DNA from: Erythrobacteraceae bacterium
GTDB taxonomy: Bacteria > Pseudomonadota > Alphaproteobacteria > Sphingomonadales > Sphingomonadaceae
DNA: 64,000 bases
Direction of reading: 5' to 3'
Assembly: GCA_027489065.1 (NCBI GenBank)
Contig: JAIYAM010000014.1
Coordinates: 56,395 to 120,394 of the forward strand
Shown: positions 1 to 9,460 of the stretch, piece after piece
How the letters are laid out: each line of letters starts with the position of its first letter
Position numbering within the stretch: position 1 is the first letter of the stretch
Position numbers and translations under genes: made by a program
The notes under the pieces: generated by a model
What the model was told of the DNA's origin: nothing
The model's input: only the letters and a program-made list of their open reading frames with translations
The model's database searches: none

Positions 1-290
1 CAGTGGCCGAAGCGGTCGGCGGCGAGCTCGTTGCGATGGGCAGCGCCGGGGCCAAAGCAATGGCCGTCGTGCTTGGGCAAGCCGAGGTCTATCTCCACTC
101 GGGCGGGCAATACGAGTGGGACAATTGCGCCCCGGTCGCGGTTGCGCAGGCCCAGGGCCTACACTGCTCTCGCATCGACGGCAGCCGGTTCGTCTATAAC
201 CGTGCCGATACATACGCCCCCGATCTCCTCATCTGCCGTTCCGAATGGGCAGACCGAGTGCTTGCAATAGTGGCGCAGCTCAGCGCCTGA
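1..290 (+). CDS. cysQ: CysQ-type 3'(2'),5'-bisphosphate nucleotidase, C-terminal part
   Basis: This is the last 95 or so residues of an inositol-monophosphatase-superfamily protein whose start lies left of the window. The visible part has GSAGAKAM, the family's C-terminal glycine/serine element, followed by YEWDNCAP, which matches the WDxxAP motif whose Asp binds a catalytic metal. CysQ enzymes hydrolyse PAP/PAPS-type bisphosphate nucleotides in sulfur metabolism. The first in-frame GTG at position 3 is probably internal. About 90 bases separate the stop from the polysaccharide locus, so it is probably not part of it. An inositol monophosphatase is the alternative. Confidence 0.75.
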   Translation, partial: VAEAVGGELVAMGSAGAKAMAVVLGQAEVYLHSGGQYEWDNCAPVAVAQAQGLHCSRIDGSRFVYNRADTYAPDLLICRSEWADRVLAIVAQLSA

Positions 291-380
291 CGGACGGCGC
301 ACGGCAGCGCTCTTGCGCATTGCAACATGAGTAAGCGCTTGCTAACCCAAAGATGGGTTCGCGCCTCTGGGGACACATTC

Positions 381-1646
381 TTGAAAATCGCAATATTCGG
401 TTTGGGCTACGTCGGGTCCACTGCGGCGGGCTGCATCGCGAGCCAAGGCCACACGATCATCGGCGTTGACGTGAGCGAGGCGAAGGTTGCGTCCCTGAAC
501 GAAGGCCGCGCTCCAGTCTACGAGCCCGGCCTCGACGACCTGATCGCCGCTGCTCATGGCGACGGGCGGATCAAGGCCGTCAGCCGCCTCACTGACGAGC
601 TCGACGACTGCGACATCGCGATCGTCTGCGTCGGGACTCCCTCAGGTGTCGATGGGGCGCACAACATGAGCTACATCGCGCAGGTCACCCGCGCGATCGC
701 CGCCGCGATCAAGCCCGACCGCGTTGCGCCCCTCACCCTTGTCTACCGGTCGACGATGCGCCCGGGCTCATGCGAGAACATCATCTGGCCGATCATCCAG
801 AGCCACCTAGGCGCTGCTGCCGAAACGGCGATCGAGCTGGTCTACAACCCCGAGTTCCTGCGCGAAGCCTCGGCGATCGACGACTTCTTCCATCCCCCCA
901 AGATCGTGATCGGCACGCTCGGCGGGCAGCCCTCGGCAAACATGGCGAAGCTCAACGAAGGCATTGAAGCGCCCGTCTTTGAAGTCGGCCTGCGCGAAGC
1001 GGAAATCACCAAGTTCGTCGACAATTCGTGGCACGCGGTCAAGGTCGCCTTCGCCAACGAGATCGGGCGCATCTGCCAGAACCTCGACATTTCCGCCGCT
1101 CAGGTCCACGCCATCTTCAAGAGCGACACCAAGCTGAACCTTTCGGCCTATTACACCCGGCCCGGGGGGGCCTTCGGGGGGTCGTGCCTGCCCAAGGACG
1201 TGCGCGCGCTCCAGTACATTGCCGCCGACACCGGGTCGGCAACGCACCTCGTGGATGCGCTGATCCGCTCGAACGAGGCGCACAAGCACCACCAGTTCCT
1301 GCATGCGACCCATGGGCTCGAGCCGGGGGCCAAGGTGCTGTTGGTCGGCCTCGCCTTCAAGCTCGAGACGGACGACCTCAGGGAAAGCCCGGCAGTCGAC
1401 ATGGCGCGCAAGCTGCTCGAGGCAGGCTACGATCTCGACATCTACGACCCGAAGGTCGCGCCCGACAGCCTCGTCGGGCAAAACCTCGGCTACGCCTATT
1501 CGGTGCTGCCACGCATCGACGGGCTGATGGTGACCAAGAGCGTCGCCGAGAGCCGTACCTACGCCAGGATCATCGCGAGCAACCGGCTGATTGACACGAT
1601 CGCGGTAGACCGCGCGCTGGTCGTCGACACCAGCGCCATCGCGTGA
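381..1646 (+). CDS. AlgD-like UDP-glucose/GDP-mannose 6-dehydrogenase
   Basis: A 421-residue nucleotide-sugar dehydrogenase that should oxidise C6 of a UDP- or GDP-hexose to the uronate with two NAD+. The N-terminal Rossmann motif GLGYVG is followed by VYNPEFLREASAI. The catalytic Cys lies in GGSCLPKD near residue 255. The lysine-containing GLAFK and DDLRESPA opens the C-terminal domain. The spacing and the PEFLRE/PPKIVIG region resemble GDP-mannose dehydrogenase (AlgD) more than WecC. I chose the TTG at 381 because it puts the Rossmann strand at residues 2-7 and has GGGGA-like bases about 8 upstream; the ATG at 327 adds 18 unlikely residues. The stop overlaps the next gene's GTG by 4 bases. 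The exact sugar is inferred. Confidence 0.85.
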   Translation: MKIAIFGLGYVGSTAAGCIASQGHTIIGVDVSEAKVASLNEGRAPVYEPGLDDLIAAAHGDGRIKAVSRLTDELDDCDIAIVCVGTPSGVDGAHNMSYIAQVTRAIAAAIKPDRVAPLTLVYRSTMRPGSCENIIWPIIQSHLGAAAETAIELVYNPEFLREASAIDDFFHPPKIVIGTLGGQPSANMAKLNEGIEAPVFEVGLREAEITKFVDNSWHAVKVAFANEIGRICQNLDISAAQVHAIFKSDTKLNLSAYYTRPGGAFGGSCLPKDVRALQYIAADTGSATHLVDALIRSNEAHKHHQFLHATHGLEPGAKVLLVGLAFKLETDDLRESPAVDMARKLLEAGYDLDIYDPKVAPDSLVGQNLGYAYSVLPRIDGLMVTKSVAESRTYARIIASNRLIDTIAVDRALVVDTSAIA

Positions 1647-2911
1647 CCGGCCCGGCACCCCTCAGCACCTCGGCGACCACCAGCGCCGAGGAAGGCATCC
1701 CGGCGATCATCCCGGGCGAGCCGCTCAAGGGGCGGCATGTGCTGATCGTCGTCGAGAACCTGCCGCTGCCCTTCGACCGGCGCGTTTGGCAGGAGGCCCG
1801 CACCCTCAAGGCCGCCGGTGCGCATGTCTCGATCATCTGCCCGACCGGGAAGGGCTACGAACAGCGCTTCGAGGTGATCGAAGGGATCGAAATCCACCGT
1901 CACTCGCTCCCGCTCGAGGCGAAAGGTCCGCTCGGCTTCGTCGTTGAATACGGCGCGGCGCTGTTCTGGGAGACGGTGCTGGCGTGGAAGATCCACCTGA
2001 AGCGCCGGATCGACGTGATTCAGGGCTGCAATCCGCCCGACCTGATCGTGCTCGTCGCCTTGCCTTTCAAGCTGCTCGGCACGCGCTACATCTTCGATCA
2101 CCACGACATCAATCCTGAGCTCTACGAGGCCAAGTTCGGCAAGCGAGGCTTCTTCTGGTGGCTGATGGTGGCTCTAGAGCGCATGACCTACATGTTCGCG
2201 GACGTCTCGATCGCCACCAACCACTCCTACCGCAAGATCGCCATCGAGCGCGGCCGCATGAACCCCGACCGCGTGCACGTTGTGCGCTCTGGCCCGGATC
2301 TGTCCCGGCTGAAGCTCGTGCCGCCGGTGCCGCGGTGGAAGAACGGGCGCGCGCACATGGTCGGCTATGTCGGAGTGATGGGCGCACAGGAGGGGATCGA
2401 CCTCTTGATTGATGCGGCCGATCACATCGTGCGGACGGTTGGCCGCAACGATATCCAGTTCGTGCTGGTGGGAGGCGGTCCCGCTCTGGACGAGCTCAAG
2501 GCGCTAACCGCCAAGCGCGGGCTCGACGACCACATCACCTTCGCGGGGCGCGCGCCCGACGCGGAGCTGTTCGAGGTGCTCTCGACAATGGACCTCGGGG
2601 TCAATCCCGACAGGGTCAATGCGATGAACGACAAGTCGACCATGAACAAGGTCATGGAGTACATGAGCCTCGGCAAGGCGATGGTGCAGTTCGACGTGAC
2701 GGAGGGTCGTTATTCGGCACAAGAGGCCTCGCTCTATGCCCGGCCCAACGACCCCATCGACCTTGCAGAGAAGATTGTCGCGCTGATCGACGATCCCGAG
2801 GCGCGCGAGCGGATGGGCGCCTTCGGACGCCAACGGGTCGTCAACGAGCTTAACTGGCAGCACCAGATCGCCACGCTGCTTGCCGCCTACCGGCAGGCGC
2901 TGTCGATCTGA
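1643..2911 (+). CDS. Glycosyltransferase family 4
   Basis: A 422-residue GT-B glycosyltransferase of the WbuB-like group common in exopolysaccharide loci. The N-terminal half has LIVVENLPLPFDRRVWQEA, typical of this group. The C-terminal half has the donor-binding stretch VGYVGVMGAQEGID and NKVMEYMSLGKAMV, where the Glu belongs to the EX7E-like element of GT4. It starts at a GTG that overlaps the dehydrogenase stop by 4 bases, indicating translational coupling. It would transfer one sugar to the lipid-linked repeat unit at the cytoplasmic face. Donor and acceptor cannot be read from sequence. Confidence 0.85.
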   Translation: MTGPAPLSTSATTSAEEGIPAIIPGEPLKGRHVLIVVENLPLPFDRRVWQEARTLKAAGAHVSIICPTGKGYEQRFEVIEGIEIHRHSLPLEAKGPLGFVVEYGAALFWETVLAWKIHLKRRIDVIQGCNPPDLIVLVALPFKLLGTRYIFDHHDINPELYEAKFGKRGFFWWLMVALERMTYMFADVSIATNHSYRKIAIERGRMNPDRVHVVRSGPDLSRLKLVPPVPRWKNGRAHMVGYVGVMGAQEGIDLLIDAADHIVRTVGRNDIQFVLVGGGPALDELKALTAKRGLDDHITFAGRAPDAELFEVLSTMDLGVNPDRVNAMNDKSTMNKVMEYMSLGKAMVQFDVTEGRYSAQEASLYARPNDPIDLAEKIVALIDDPEARERMGAFGRQRVVNELNWQHQIATLLAAYRQALSI

Positions 2912-3025
2912 GGAGTCTCAGCCGGATGGCACCACATCTCCAAATGGTGAAAGCTCCGGCAAGCCTAACGCGATTTTAAGGCCTTGGCGGGCAGGGTTCC
3001 GGCTGAACACCGGGACCATGCAGCC

Positions 3026-4330
3026 ATGAACGCTCCTTTCGACGCCACCTCGGTCCTCGGCCGCAAAGCCGTAGGCCTGCCCTTGCCCGACCACCAGGTC
3101 GCGGTGATCGGGCTTGGCTATATCGGTCTGCCCACCGCAGCGCTGCTCGCCAGCTACGGCTGGAGCGTGTGCGGCGTCGATGTCTCGCAAGCCGTGGTCG
3201 ACACGGTGAACGCCGGGGGCGTGCACATCGAGGAGCGCGATCTCGACGCGCTGGTCCGCGAAGCGATCGCTGCCCAGACGCTGGTCGCGTCCTGCGAGGT
3301 GCCGACCGCGAGTTTCTACATGATCGCCGTGCCGACCCCTCTCGGCCCCGACAACACGCCCGACATCTCCTATGTCGAAGCCGCCGCGCGCGCGATTGCG
3401 CCCAAGATTCTGCCGGGCGCCTGCGTGATCGTCGAGAGCACCTCGCCGGTCGGCACCACCGAGCGCGTCGCCGCGATCATCGCCGAGGCGCGTCCCGATC
3501 TGGTCGTGCCGCGCGACGGCGGCGACGAGGAGGCGGACATAGCGCTCGCCTATTGCCCGGAACGCGTGCTGCCGGGGCGGATCGTCAATGAATTGGTCCA
3601 CAACGACCGCGTGATCGGCGGCGTCACTCCGGCCTGCGCCGAGCGCGCTGCGGTGCTCTACACCAGCTTCGTCAAGGGCGACTGCCTCTACACCACCGCG
3701 CGGGTTGCCGAGACCGTCAAGCTGGTCGAGAACTCGTTCCGCGACGTCAACATCGCCTTCGCCAATGAACTGTCGATGATCGCCGATACCATCGGTGTCG
3801 ACGTGTGGGACGTGATCCGCCTCGCCAACCGCCACCCGCGCGTCAACATCCTCCAGCCGGGCCCGGGCGTGGGCGGACATTGCATCGCGGTCGATCCGTG
3901 GTTCCTCGTTGCGGGGGCGCCGCAAGCCGCGCGGCTGGTGCGGACCGCGCGCGAGGTCAATGACCACAAGGCGCATTACACCGAAGGCCGGATCCGCGCG
4001 CTGCTGGAGGCGGCTCCGGAAGGCAAGGTCGCGCTGCTCGGCCTCGCCTTCAAGCCCGACATCGACGACTTCCGCGAGAGCCCGGCGCTCGAGATCGCGC
4101 AAGGCCTGGCCCGCACTCACGGGAAACGCATCCTGGCGGTGGAGCCCTTCACCGACGAACTGCCCAAGGCACTGGCCGGCACGGGCGCGCAGCTGGTGAC
4201 GCTTGACGCGGGCCTGCGCCAAGCGGAGATTGTGGTCGTGCTCGTCGATCACACCGCGTTCCGGCATCTTGGCCCGCAGGACCTTGCGGGCAAGCTCGTG
4301 TTCGACACGCGGGGCATGCTGCGCCGATGA
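3026..4330 (+). CDS. wecC: UDP-N-acetyl-D-mannosamine dehydrogenase
   Basis: A 434-residue enzyme of the UDP-glucose/GDP-mannose dehydrogenase family that makes UDP-ManNAcA from UDP-ManNAc. It shows GLGYIGLPTAALL at the NAD site, AYCPERVLPGR, KLVENSFRDVNIAFANE, and the catalytic cysteine in GPGVGGHCIAVDPWFL, which is the WecC signature. GLAFKPDIDDFRESPA begins the sugar-binding C-terminal domain. The ATG at 3026 is preferred over an upstream in-frame TTG at 2984. The last bases overlap wecB by four (ATGA), so the pair is translationally coupled and works in sequence: WecB epimerises UDP-GlcNAc, then WecC oxidises the product. Confidence 0.93.
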   Translation: MNAPFDATSVLGRKAVGLPLPDHQVAVIGLGYIGLPTAALLASYGWSVCGVDVSQAVVDTVNAGGVHIEERDLDALVREAIAAQTLVASCEVPTASFYMIAVPTPLGPDNTPDISYVEAAARAIAPKILPGACVIVESTSPVGTTERVAAIIAEARPDLVVPRDGGDEEADIALAYCPERVLPGRIVNELVHNDRVIGGVTPACAERAAVLYTSFVKGDCLYTTARVAETVKLVENSFRDVNIAFANELSMIADTIGVDVWDVIRLANRHPRVNILQPGPGVGGHCIAVDPWFLVAGAPQAARLVRTAREVNDHKAHYTEGRIRALLEAAPEGKVALLGLAFKPDIDDFRESPALEIAQGLARTHGKRILAVEPFTDELPKALAGTGAQLVTLDAGLRQAEIVVVLVDHTAFRHLGPQDLAGKLVFDTRGMLRR

Positions 4331-5472
4331 CGTCCCAGAGCGGGCAGCCCCGCATCCTGGTGACCTTCGGCACCCGGCCCGAGGCGATCAAGATGTTCCC
4401 GGTGGTCGCCGCGCTGCGCGAAACCGGGCAGTGCGACGTGAAAGTCGTGGTCACGGCCCAACATCGCGAATTGCTCGACTCCGTGCTCGATCTAGCCGGG
4501 CTTAGACCCGACCTAGACCTCGATTTGATGCTCCCAAACCAGTCCCTGGACGGCCTTACCGCCCGTATCTTGACCCGTTTCGGGGAAGCTCTCGACCATT
4601 TGCGTCCCGACAGGGTGCTGGTCCACGGCGACACGCTGACGACGATGGCGGCGTCCATGGCGTGCTATTTCCGGCGGATTCCCGTGGGTCACGTCGAGGC
4701 TGGCCTGCGCAGCGGTGACATCTACTCGCCCTGGCCCGAGGAGGTGAACCGCAAGGTCACCGGCGTCATCGCCGACCTCCATTTTGCACCCACCGAGACG
4801 TCTGCGGCGGCCTTACGTGCTGAAAACGTGCGTGAAAAATCCATACACGTCACCGGCAACACGGTCATCGATGCGCTGCTTTTTGCACGTGCGAAGATTG
4901 CCGCAGAGCCCTCGCTTGCCCCTGCCATCGCACCGCTCCGGGAGCGGTTCGCGGGCAAGAGGATCATTGCCGTCACTGCCCACCGGCGCGAGAATTTCGG
5001 TTCCGGCATGGCAGGAATTGCGCAGGCTCTTCAGGAGCTTGCATCAAGAGAAGATGTGGCGGTGATCTACCCGCTGCATCCCAATCCGAACGTGTCGGAC
5101 GTGATGCGCCCGGCGCTCGGCGGCCATGACAACATCGCTCTCACCACCCCGTTGGATTATCTCGATTTCGTCGCGATGATGGAAGCGGCCGACATCGTGC
5201 TCACGGATTCCGGCGGCATTCAGGAGGAAGCCCCGAGCCTCGGCAAACCGGTACTGGTGATGCGCGACACGACCGAGCGCCCCGAGGGGATCACGGCCGG
5301 AACGGCGCGGCTGGTGGGAACCGATCCTGCGGTAATCGTTCGAGAAGCCTCTCGGCTGCTGGACGACAGATCCGCCTATCTGACGATGGCACGCGCCCAC
5401 AATCCCTATGGAGAAGGACACGCCGCCAGCCGCGTCGCCGCGCTCGCCGTCGAAGCAAGTCGCTCCCGTTGA
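4327..5472 (+). CDS. wecB: UDP-N-acetylglucosamine 2-epimerase (non-hydrolysing)
   Basis: A 381-residue GT-B-fold epimerase converting UDP-GlcNAc to UDP-ManNAc. Diagnostic stretches are FGTRPEAIKM at the N terminus, VHGDT, GHVEAGLRSGD with active-site residues, VTAHRRENFG, and DSGGIQEEAP near residue 300. Length matches the family (about 375). Its ATG overlaps the wecC stop by four bases. Together with wecC and the WecG/TagA-type transferase at 10445-11203 it argues that the locus polymer contains ManNAcA. Only 8 bases separate its stop from the stop of a convergent membrane protein gene. Confidence 0.95.
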   Translation: MTSQSGQPRILVTFGTRPEAIKMFPVVAALRETGQCDVKVVVTAQHRELLDSVLDLAGLRPDLDLDLMLPNQSLDGLTARILTRFGEALDHLRPDRVLVHGDTLTTMAASMACYFRRIPVGHVEAGLRSGDIYSPWPEEVNRKVTGVIADLHFAPTETSAAALRAENVREKSIHVTGNTVIDALLFARAKIAAEPSLAPAIAPLRERFAGKRIIAVTAHRRENFGSGMAGIAQALQELASREDVAVIYPLHPNPNVSDVMRPALGGHDNIALTTPLDYLDFVAMMEAADIVLTDSGGIQEEAPSLGKPVLVMRDTTERPEGITAGTARLVGTDPAVIVREASRLLDDRSAYLTMARAHNPYGEGHAASRVAALAVEASRSR

Positions 5473-5480
5473 AGGGCGCG

Positions 5481-6029
5481 CTAACCCAGTTCGCGTTGCA
5501 CGACCGAGCGATATCGAATGGCAGATGCCAGCACTGTGGCGCTTAAGCCAATGTCAAAGACCCAATTGAGCTTCAACGGACCGTAAAGCAGCGCGTCCAC
5601 CGAATGCAGCGACACAATCCTAAGCGAGAACAAAAGGATCATGCCGCCCGCACAGCCAAGTCCGACGATCACAGTGACGTTGCGCCGTCCTGCGATCCCC
5701 TGGCGGATGGTGTAGAAGAGCCACGCGAACATCCCGGCCGACAGCAGGAACAGCGAGGCAAACAGGGGCGCTTGGACGGAGCGGCGGCTCTCGTAGGATT
5801 GCTGCTCGTAGAAGACAGCGCGCAGGTCTCCGCGGATCCAGTCTTCCACGCTGAACACGCGCAAGAGTGCCAGCCCCACGAACAACACTGCGACGAGCGC
5901 CCAGCCCCAGCGATGCCAGACGACCTGCCGCCGAATGACCGCTCGCGTTTGGGCAAGCATGGCAGCCGCCGCCACGGCGCAATACATGATTGCCGCAATG
6001 AGACTGAGCGCCGATGGTGCCGACCCCAT
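5481..6029 (-). CDS. Hypothetical five-helix membrane protein
   Basis: The best start is the ATG at 6029, giving 182 residues; the open frame continues to 6275, but the extra 82 residues are polar, low-complexity and lack family character. From the ATG there are about five hydrophobic segments (near residues 5-25, 40-60, 80-100, 115-140 and 155-175), with charged loops containing RRQVVWHRWGW and EDWIRGDLRAV. I do not recognise the family. It is convergent with wecB and divergent from the Wza-like gene, so it interrupts the plus-strand polysaccharide operon. A role in polymer export or inner-membrane sensing is only a guess from position. Confidence 0.6.
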   Translation of the reverse strand: MGSAPSALSLIAAIMYCAVAAAAMLAQTRAVIRRQVVWHRWGWALVAVLFVGLALLRVFSVEDWIRGDLRAVFYEQQSYESRRSVQAPLFASLFLLSAGMFAWLFYTIRQGIAGRRNVTVIVGLGCAGGMILLFSLRIVSLHSVDALLYGPLKLNWVFDIGLSATVLASAIRYRSVVQRELG

Positions 6030-6349
6030 GTCTTGCTTGTCCCGCTTGTGAATGGCCTCGAGAGCCGAGGATCGACCCGCTGGCCGATGCCCGCCACTAA
6101 GGCAAAATTTATCGCGCTGCAAAGCCGATGCAAGCCCTTTGCGAGGTGGATTCCTCGAGGGAGCCGGCTCCGAAACCCTAGTCTTGGCTAGTTTCGGTTG
6201 CGGCTCGGCCCAGCCATGACACGGACTGCCGCAGGTAAGCGGCCACGGGCTCCGCTCCCCTGCCCGACGTGGCAAATTAGGGTTTAATAATGTTGCGCTG
6301 CGAAACCCCTGACGCTAAGCCTTCGAGGCTAGGCAGCGAGGGGAGAACA
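6030..6349. other. Divergent intergenic region, 320 bp
   Basis: This stretch separates the minus-strand membrane protein from the Wza-like gene and should hold promoters for both. Near its right end is an AT-rich stretch around 6275-6295, then a short hairpin (AGCCT, loop TCG, AGGCT at 6318-6330), then the GGGGAG ribosome site at 6340-6345. No gene is evident; the in-frame extensions of both neighbours into this region lack coding character. Confidence 0.4.
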
Positions 6350-7072
6350 ATGGCATTCATCGTACGCGGGATGGGCACGACGCTTGGGGTCGCAGCAGCG
6401 GTTTCGCTGTCAGGTTGCGCCTCGACTCCTGAGCCCATGATCGGCATGGCCGCAAGCCAGCCAACAACAAGTATGGGTCAGGACGGCTACACGATCGCAC
6501 GTCCGACCAGCTATGCGATTCGGCCAGCCGACGAGTTGTCGGTCGTCGTTTTCCGCGAGCCGGACCTCTCGCTTGAAAGCGTGAAGGTCGGGGTGGAAGG
6601 CAATGTTTCGCTGCCGATGGTCGGCTCAATCCCGGCGGCGGGCATGACTGCCAAGCAGTTCGAGCAGGACGTCACGCGCCGCCTTGCTGCAGCCGGGCTC
6701 AAGAACCCGATCGTTAGCGTCAACATCGCTGAATATGCCTCACACCTTGTCACGGTCGAGGGCGCCGTGGACAAGCCGGGCGTCTACGCGTTTCAGCCCG
6801 GCGCACGGCTTTCGACCGCAATCGCGCTCTCCGGCGGGGCAAAGCGCGTTGCCAACGATACCCAGCTGGCGGTGTTCCGCGAAACTCCGCAGGGCATCAT
6901 GATCGCCAAGTTCGATTACGAGCAGGTTCAACAGGGGAAAATGCTGGACCCTGTGCTTGAGCCGGGCGACCGCGTCGTCATGGGTACCTCTGGCCTGTCC
7001 CAGTTCTGGGAAGACTTCCTCAAGGCCCTTCCCGCCTTTGGCATCTTCGCCTCAGCGGCCATTCGCAACTAA
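6350..7072 (+). CDS. Wza-like polysaccharide export outer-membrane lipoprotein
   Basis: A 240-residue polysaccharide export protein. The N terminus is a lipoprotein signal ending in LSGCAS, so the mature protein should be acylated at that Cys. The Poly_export domain follows (YAIRPADELSVVVFREPDLS), and then a SLBB/beta-grasp region (VTVEGAVDKPGVYAFQPGARLSTAIALSGG). Family members form an outer-membrane and periplasmic channel for capsule or EPS. The start at 6350 is fixed by GGGGAG with good spacing and gives a clean signal peptide; the upstream ATG adds 20 residues. It lies 3 bases before the Wzc-like gene, the usual partner. Confidence 0.9.
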   Translation: MAFIVRGMGTTLGVAAAVSLSGCASTPEPMIGMAASQPTTSMGQDGYTIARPTSYAIRPADELSVVVFREPDLSLESVKVGVEGNVSLPMVGSIPAAGMTAKQFEQDVTRRLAAAGLKNPIVSVNIAEYASHLVTVEGAVDKPGVYAFQPGARLSTAIALSGGAKRVANDTQLAVFRETPQGIMIAKFDYEQVQQGKMLDPVLEPGDRVVMGTSGLSQFWEDFLKALPAFGIFASAAIRN

Positions 7073-7075
7073 ATT

Positions 7076-9289
7076 ATGACCGAACGCCCCATCATGAACA
7101 GCCCTGAACCTGCAGGCCGTGGCACCTGGCTTGATGCCTATATGCCCGAGCAGCTGCCGTCGACGCAGCAAGCGGCCCCGCAGATGATCGACATCAACCT
7201 GGTGCGCGGTATTCTTTACCGTCAGCGCTGGCTGGTGGCGGGGGTGCTGTTCGCGGCGGTATCGCTCGGACTGATGGTCACTTTGCTGATGACCCCGCAG
7301 TACCTGGCGACCTCCAAGGTGAGCGTTAAGCCCTTCGCCGAAGAGGTGCTCGATGGTCAGAGCAAGATGGCGGTGCCAGCGAACCTCATCGACGAGTACA
7401 TCGCTACCATGGTGCAGCGGATCAAAAGCCGCCAGCTAGCGGAAGTGGTTGTCGAAGACCTGAAGCTCGACCAGCGCCAAGACCTGCTCGGCAAGGATGT
7501 CGACAAAGCGCGGGCTCCGGGACTCAATGATGAACAATGGCGTCAGTCAAAGCAGCAGATGGCTGTCACCGCGCTGACCCAGTCGCTTGCCGTCGCCAGC
7601 TCCCCGGGTAGCCTCGTGATCGACATCGGGGTCCAGTCGGAGAACCCGGTACTCGCTGCAGAGATCGCGAATGGCTATGCCAACGCCTTTGTCGCGTCCG
7701 ATACGCGAGCATCGGTCGCTAGCAGCCGCTACGCTGTTTCCTATCTTTTGCAGCAGATCGATCAGACCCGCGCCCGGCTTGAGACCGCCGAACAGGCGGC
7801 GAACGAATATGCTCGTGCTCGCGGGATTATCGTGCAGCCGGTGGTCGGACCGGCCGAGCAGGAGAATGCCAGCAACGCGACAACGCTCATGGGAACCAAA
7901 CTCGCGAGCATCAACCAGAGCTTCATCGAAGCGCGAGCGGCCCGCATTGCCGCCGAACAGCGCTGGCGCTCGGTCCAGTCTCTTCCTGCCTCGCAGCTTC
8001 CTGAAGTTCAGAGCAGCGGGTCCCTGCAGGAACTCATCGCTAAGCTGACGGAGAAGCGGGCTCAGCTTGCCGAGTTGCGGCAGCGGTACAATGACGACTT
8101 CCCGCAGATCGCGAATTTGCGCGCGCAGATCGACACGATCAACAGTCAGATCGAGCGCAGTGGGAGCGACATCAAGTCGAACATCCGCAACCAGCTCGAC
8201 ATCGCGCGCAACCAGGAGAATGCGCTGGCAGCCGAGCTCCAAAGCCTGACCGGCGAGACCCTTGGAGAGCAGGACGAGAAGGTCCAGCTCGGCGTGCTCG
8301 ATCGCGAAGCGGAAGCGCTGCGCAACCAGCTCAAGAACCTGCTCGACCGTTACAACACGGTGTCGAGCGCCGCCAATGTAAACCCGGGTACGCTGCAGAT
8401 GCTAGATGCAGCGACGGTGCCATCGTCGCCATATTCGCCGAACCTGCTTCGCAACTTGACGATTGCCCTCGCGATAGGCGTGGCGCTGGCGGCGGGCTTG
8501 GCAGTGCTGCGCGAAACCTTCGATGACCGCATCCGGTCGCTTGAAGACGTCGAGGACAAGCTGGGCCTCCCGTTCCTCGGCCACACACCATACGTTGCGG
8601 ACCGCGACATCTCGATGCAGGGCTCGAACCGCTTCAGTGCGCTTATGGAGGCCTACTCCTCGATCAGGGCAGGAATTGACTTCTCACTGCCGCGCACGAG
8701 CAACCTGATCCAGTTGACCAGCAGCCAGGCCGGCGAAGGCAAGTCGACTACTGCGGTGGTCCTAGCCGAGATGTTTGCGAGCTTCGGCCGCAAGACCCTA
8801 CTGGTCGACGCGGATTTGCGGCGCCCTTCGGTCGCCAAGCTGCTCGATATCGAGCGCCCGAAGATCGGGATCGTCGAAGTCGTCCTCGGCCATGTGCCGC
8901 TGGAAGACGCGATCGTACGCGGGGTGCACGAAAACCTCGACATCTTGCCGGTCGGCGAGTTGCCGCCAAGCCCGACCGAAATTCTGGCCTCCAAGGAGTT
9001 CGAGGACTTCATCGAGGAGTGCCGCAACAAGTATTCACTGGTAATCTTCGACTCCTGCCCGGTTATGGGCCTTGCCGACGCACCGATGCTGTCGCGCATG
9101 GTAGACGCCACGATCTTCGTGCTTGAGGCCAACACCTTGCCGTTCAGCCGCGCTCGCACCGCAATCCGGCGCCTGAGTGCAGCCGGCGGCAAGACCATCG
9201 GCGCCGTTCTGACGAAATATCGTGCGCTGGAAGCAGGTCAGACCTACGACTATCAGTACACCTACTACCAATACGGGCCGCGCAAGTAA
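7076..9289 (+). CDS. Wzc-type polysaccharide co-polymerase and tyrosine autokinase
   Basis: A 737-residue fused chain-length regulator and BY-kinase. Wzz-type transmembrane helices lie near residues 53-73 and 459-480, bracketing a long periplasmic coiled-coil region rich in Gln, Glu and Arg (about 190-420). The cytoplasmic kinase has Walker A (SSQAGEGKST, near 550), Walker A' (LLVDADLRRPS) and Walker B (LVIFDSCP). The C terminus ends in a tyrosine cluster (YDYQYTYYQYG, six Tyr), the expected autophosphorylation tail. Cycling of this tail normally controls polymer length and export with Wza and Wzy. No separate phosphatase of Wzb type is seen next to it. Confidence 0.93.
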   Translation: MTERPIMNSPEPAGRGTWLDAYMPEQLPSTQQAAPQMIDINLVRGILYRQRWLVAGVLFAAVSLGLMVTLLMTPQYLATSKVSVKPFAEEVLDGQSKMAVPANLIDEYIATMVQRIKSRQLAEVVVEDLKLDQRQDLLGKDVDKARAPGLNDEQWRQSKQQMAVTALTQSLAVASSPGSLVIDIGVQSENPVLAAEIANGYANAFVASDTRASVASSRYAVSYLLQQIDQTRARLETAEQAANEYARARGIIVQPVVGPAEQENASNATTLMGTKLASINQSFIEARAARIAAEQRWRSVQSLPASQLPEVQSSGSLQELIAKLTEKRAQLAELRQRYNDDFPQIANLRAQIDTINSQIERSGSDIKSNIRNQLDIARNQENALAAELQSLTGETLGEQDEKVQLGVLDREAEALRNQLKNLLDRYNTVSSAANVNPGTLQMLDAATVPSSPYSPNLLRNLTIALAIGVALAAGLAVLRETFDDRIRSLEDVEDKLGLPFLGHTPYVADRDISMQGSNRFSALMEAYSSIRAGIDFSLPRTSNLIQLTSSQAGEGKSTTAVVLAEMFASFGRKTLLVDADLRRPSVAKLLDIERPKIGIVEVVLGHVPLEDAIVRGVHENLDILPVGELPPSPTEILASKEFEDFIEECRNKYSLVIFDSCPVMGLADAPMLSRMVDATIFVLEANTLPFSRARTAIRRLSAAGGKTIGAVLTKYRALEAGQTYDYQYTYYQYGPRK

Positions 9290-9460
9290 TCAGGCTCACG
9301 AGCGGCATGTTGAATGGCAGCGTCTGGCAAGAAGGTGTTTCGGGGCTGAAGAGCATGACGTTTGCAAGCCCGCGCGCGTCACGAGCAGAGGACCTTCGTA
9401 TCGCACGCTTTGGCAAACAGGGGCAAGACAACGCCTGCGCGGATCAACGGCGCTGAATTG

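Noticed and set aside
2918..4267. 449-codon minus-strand frame opposite wecC
   Set aside because: Shadow of wecC; composition is antisense-like and no motif is present.
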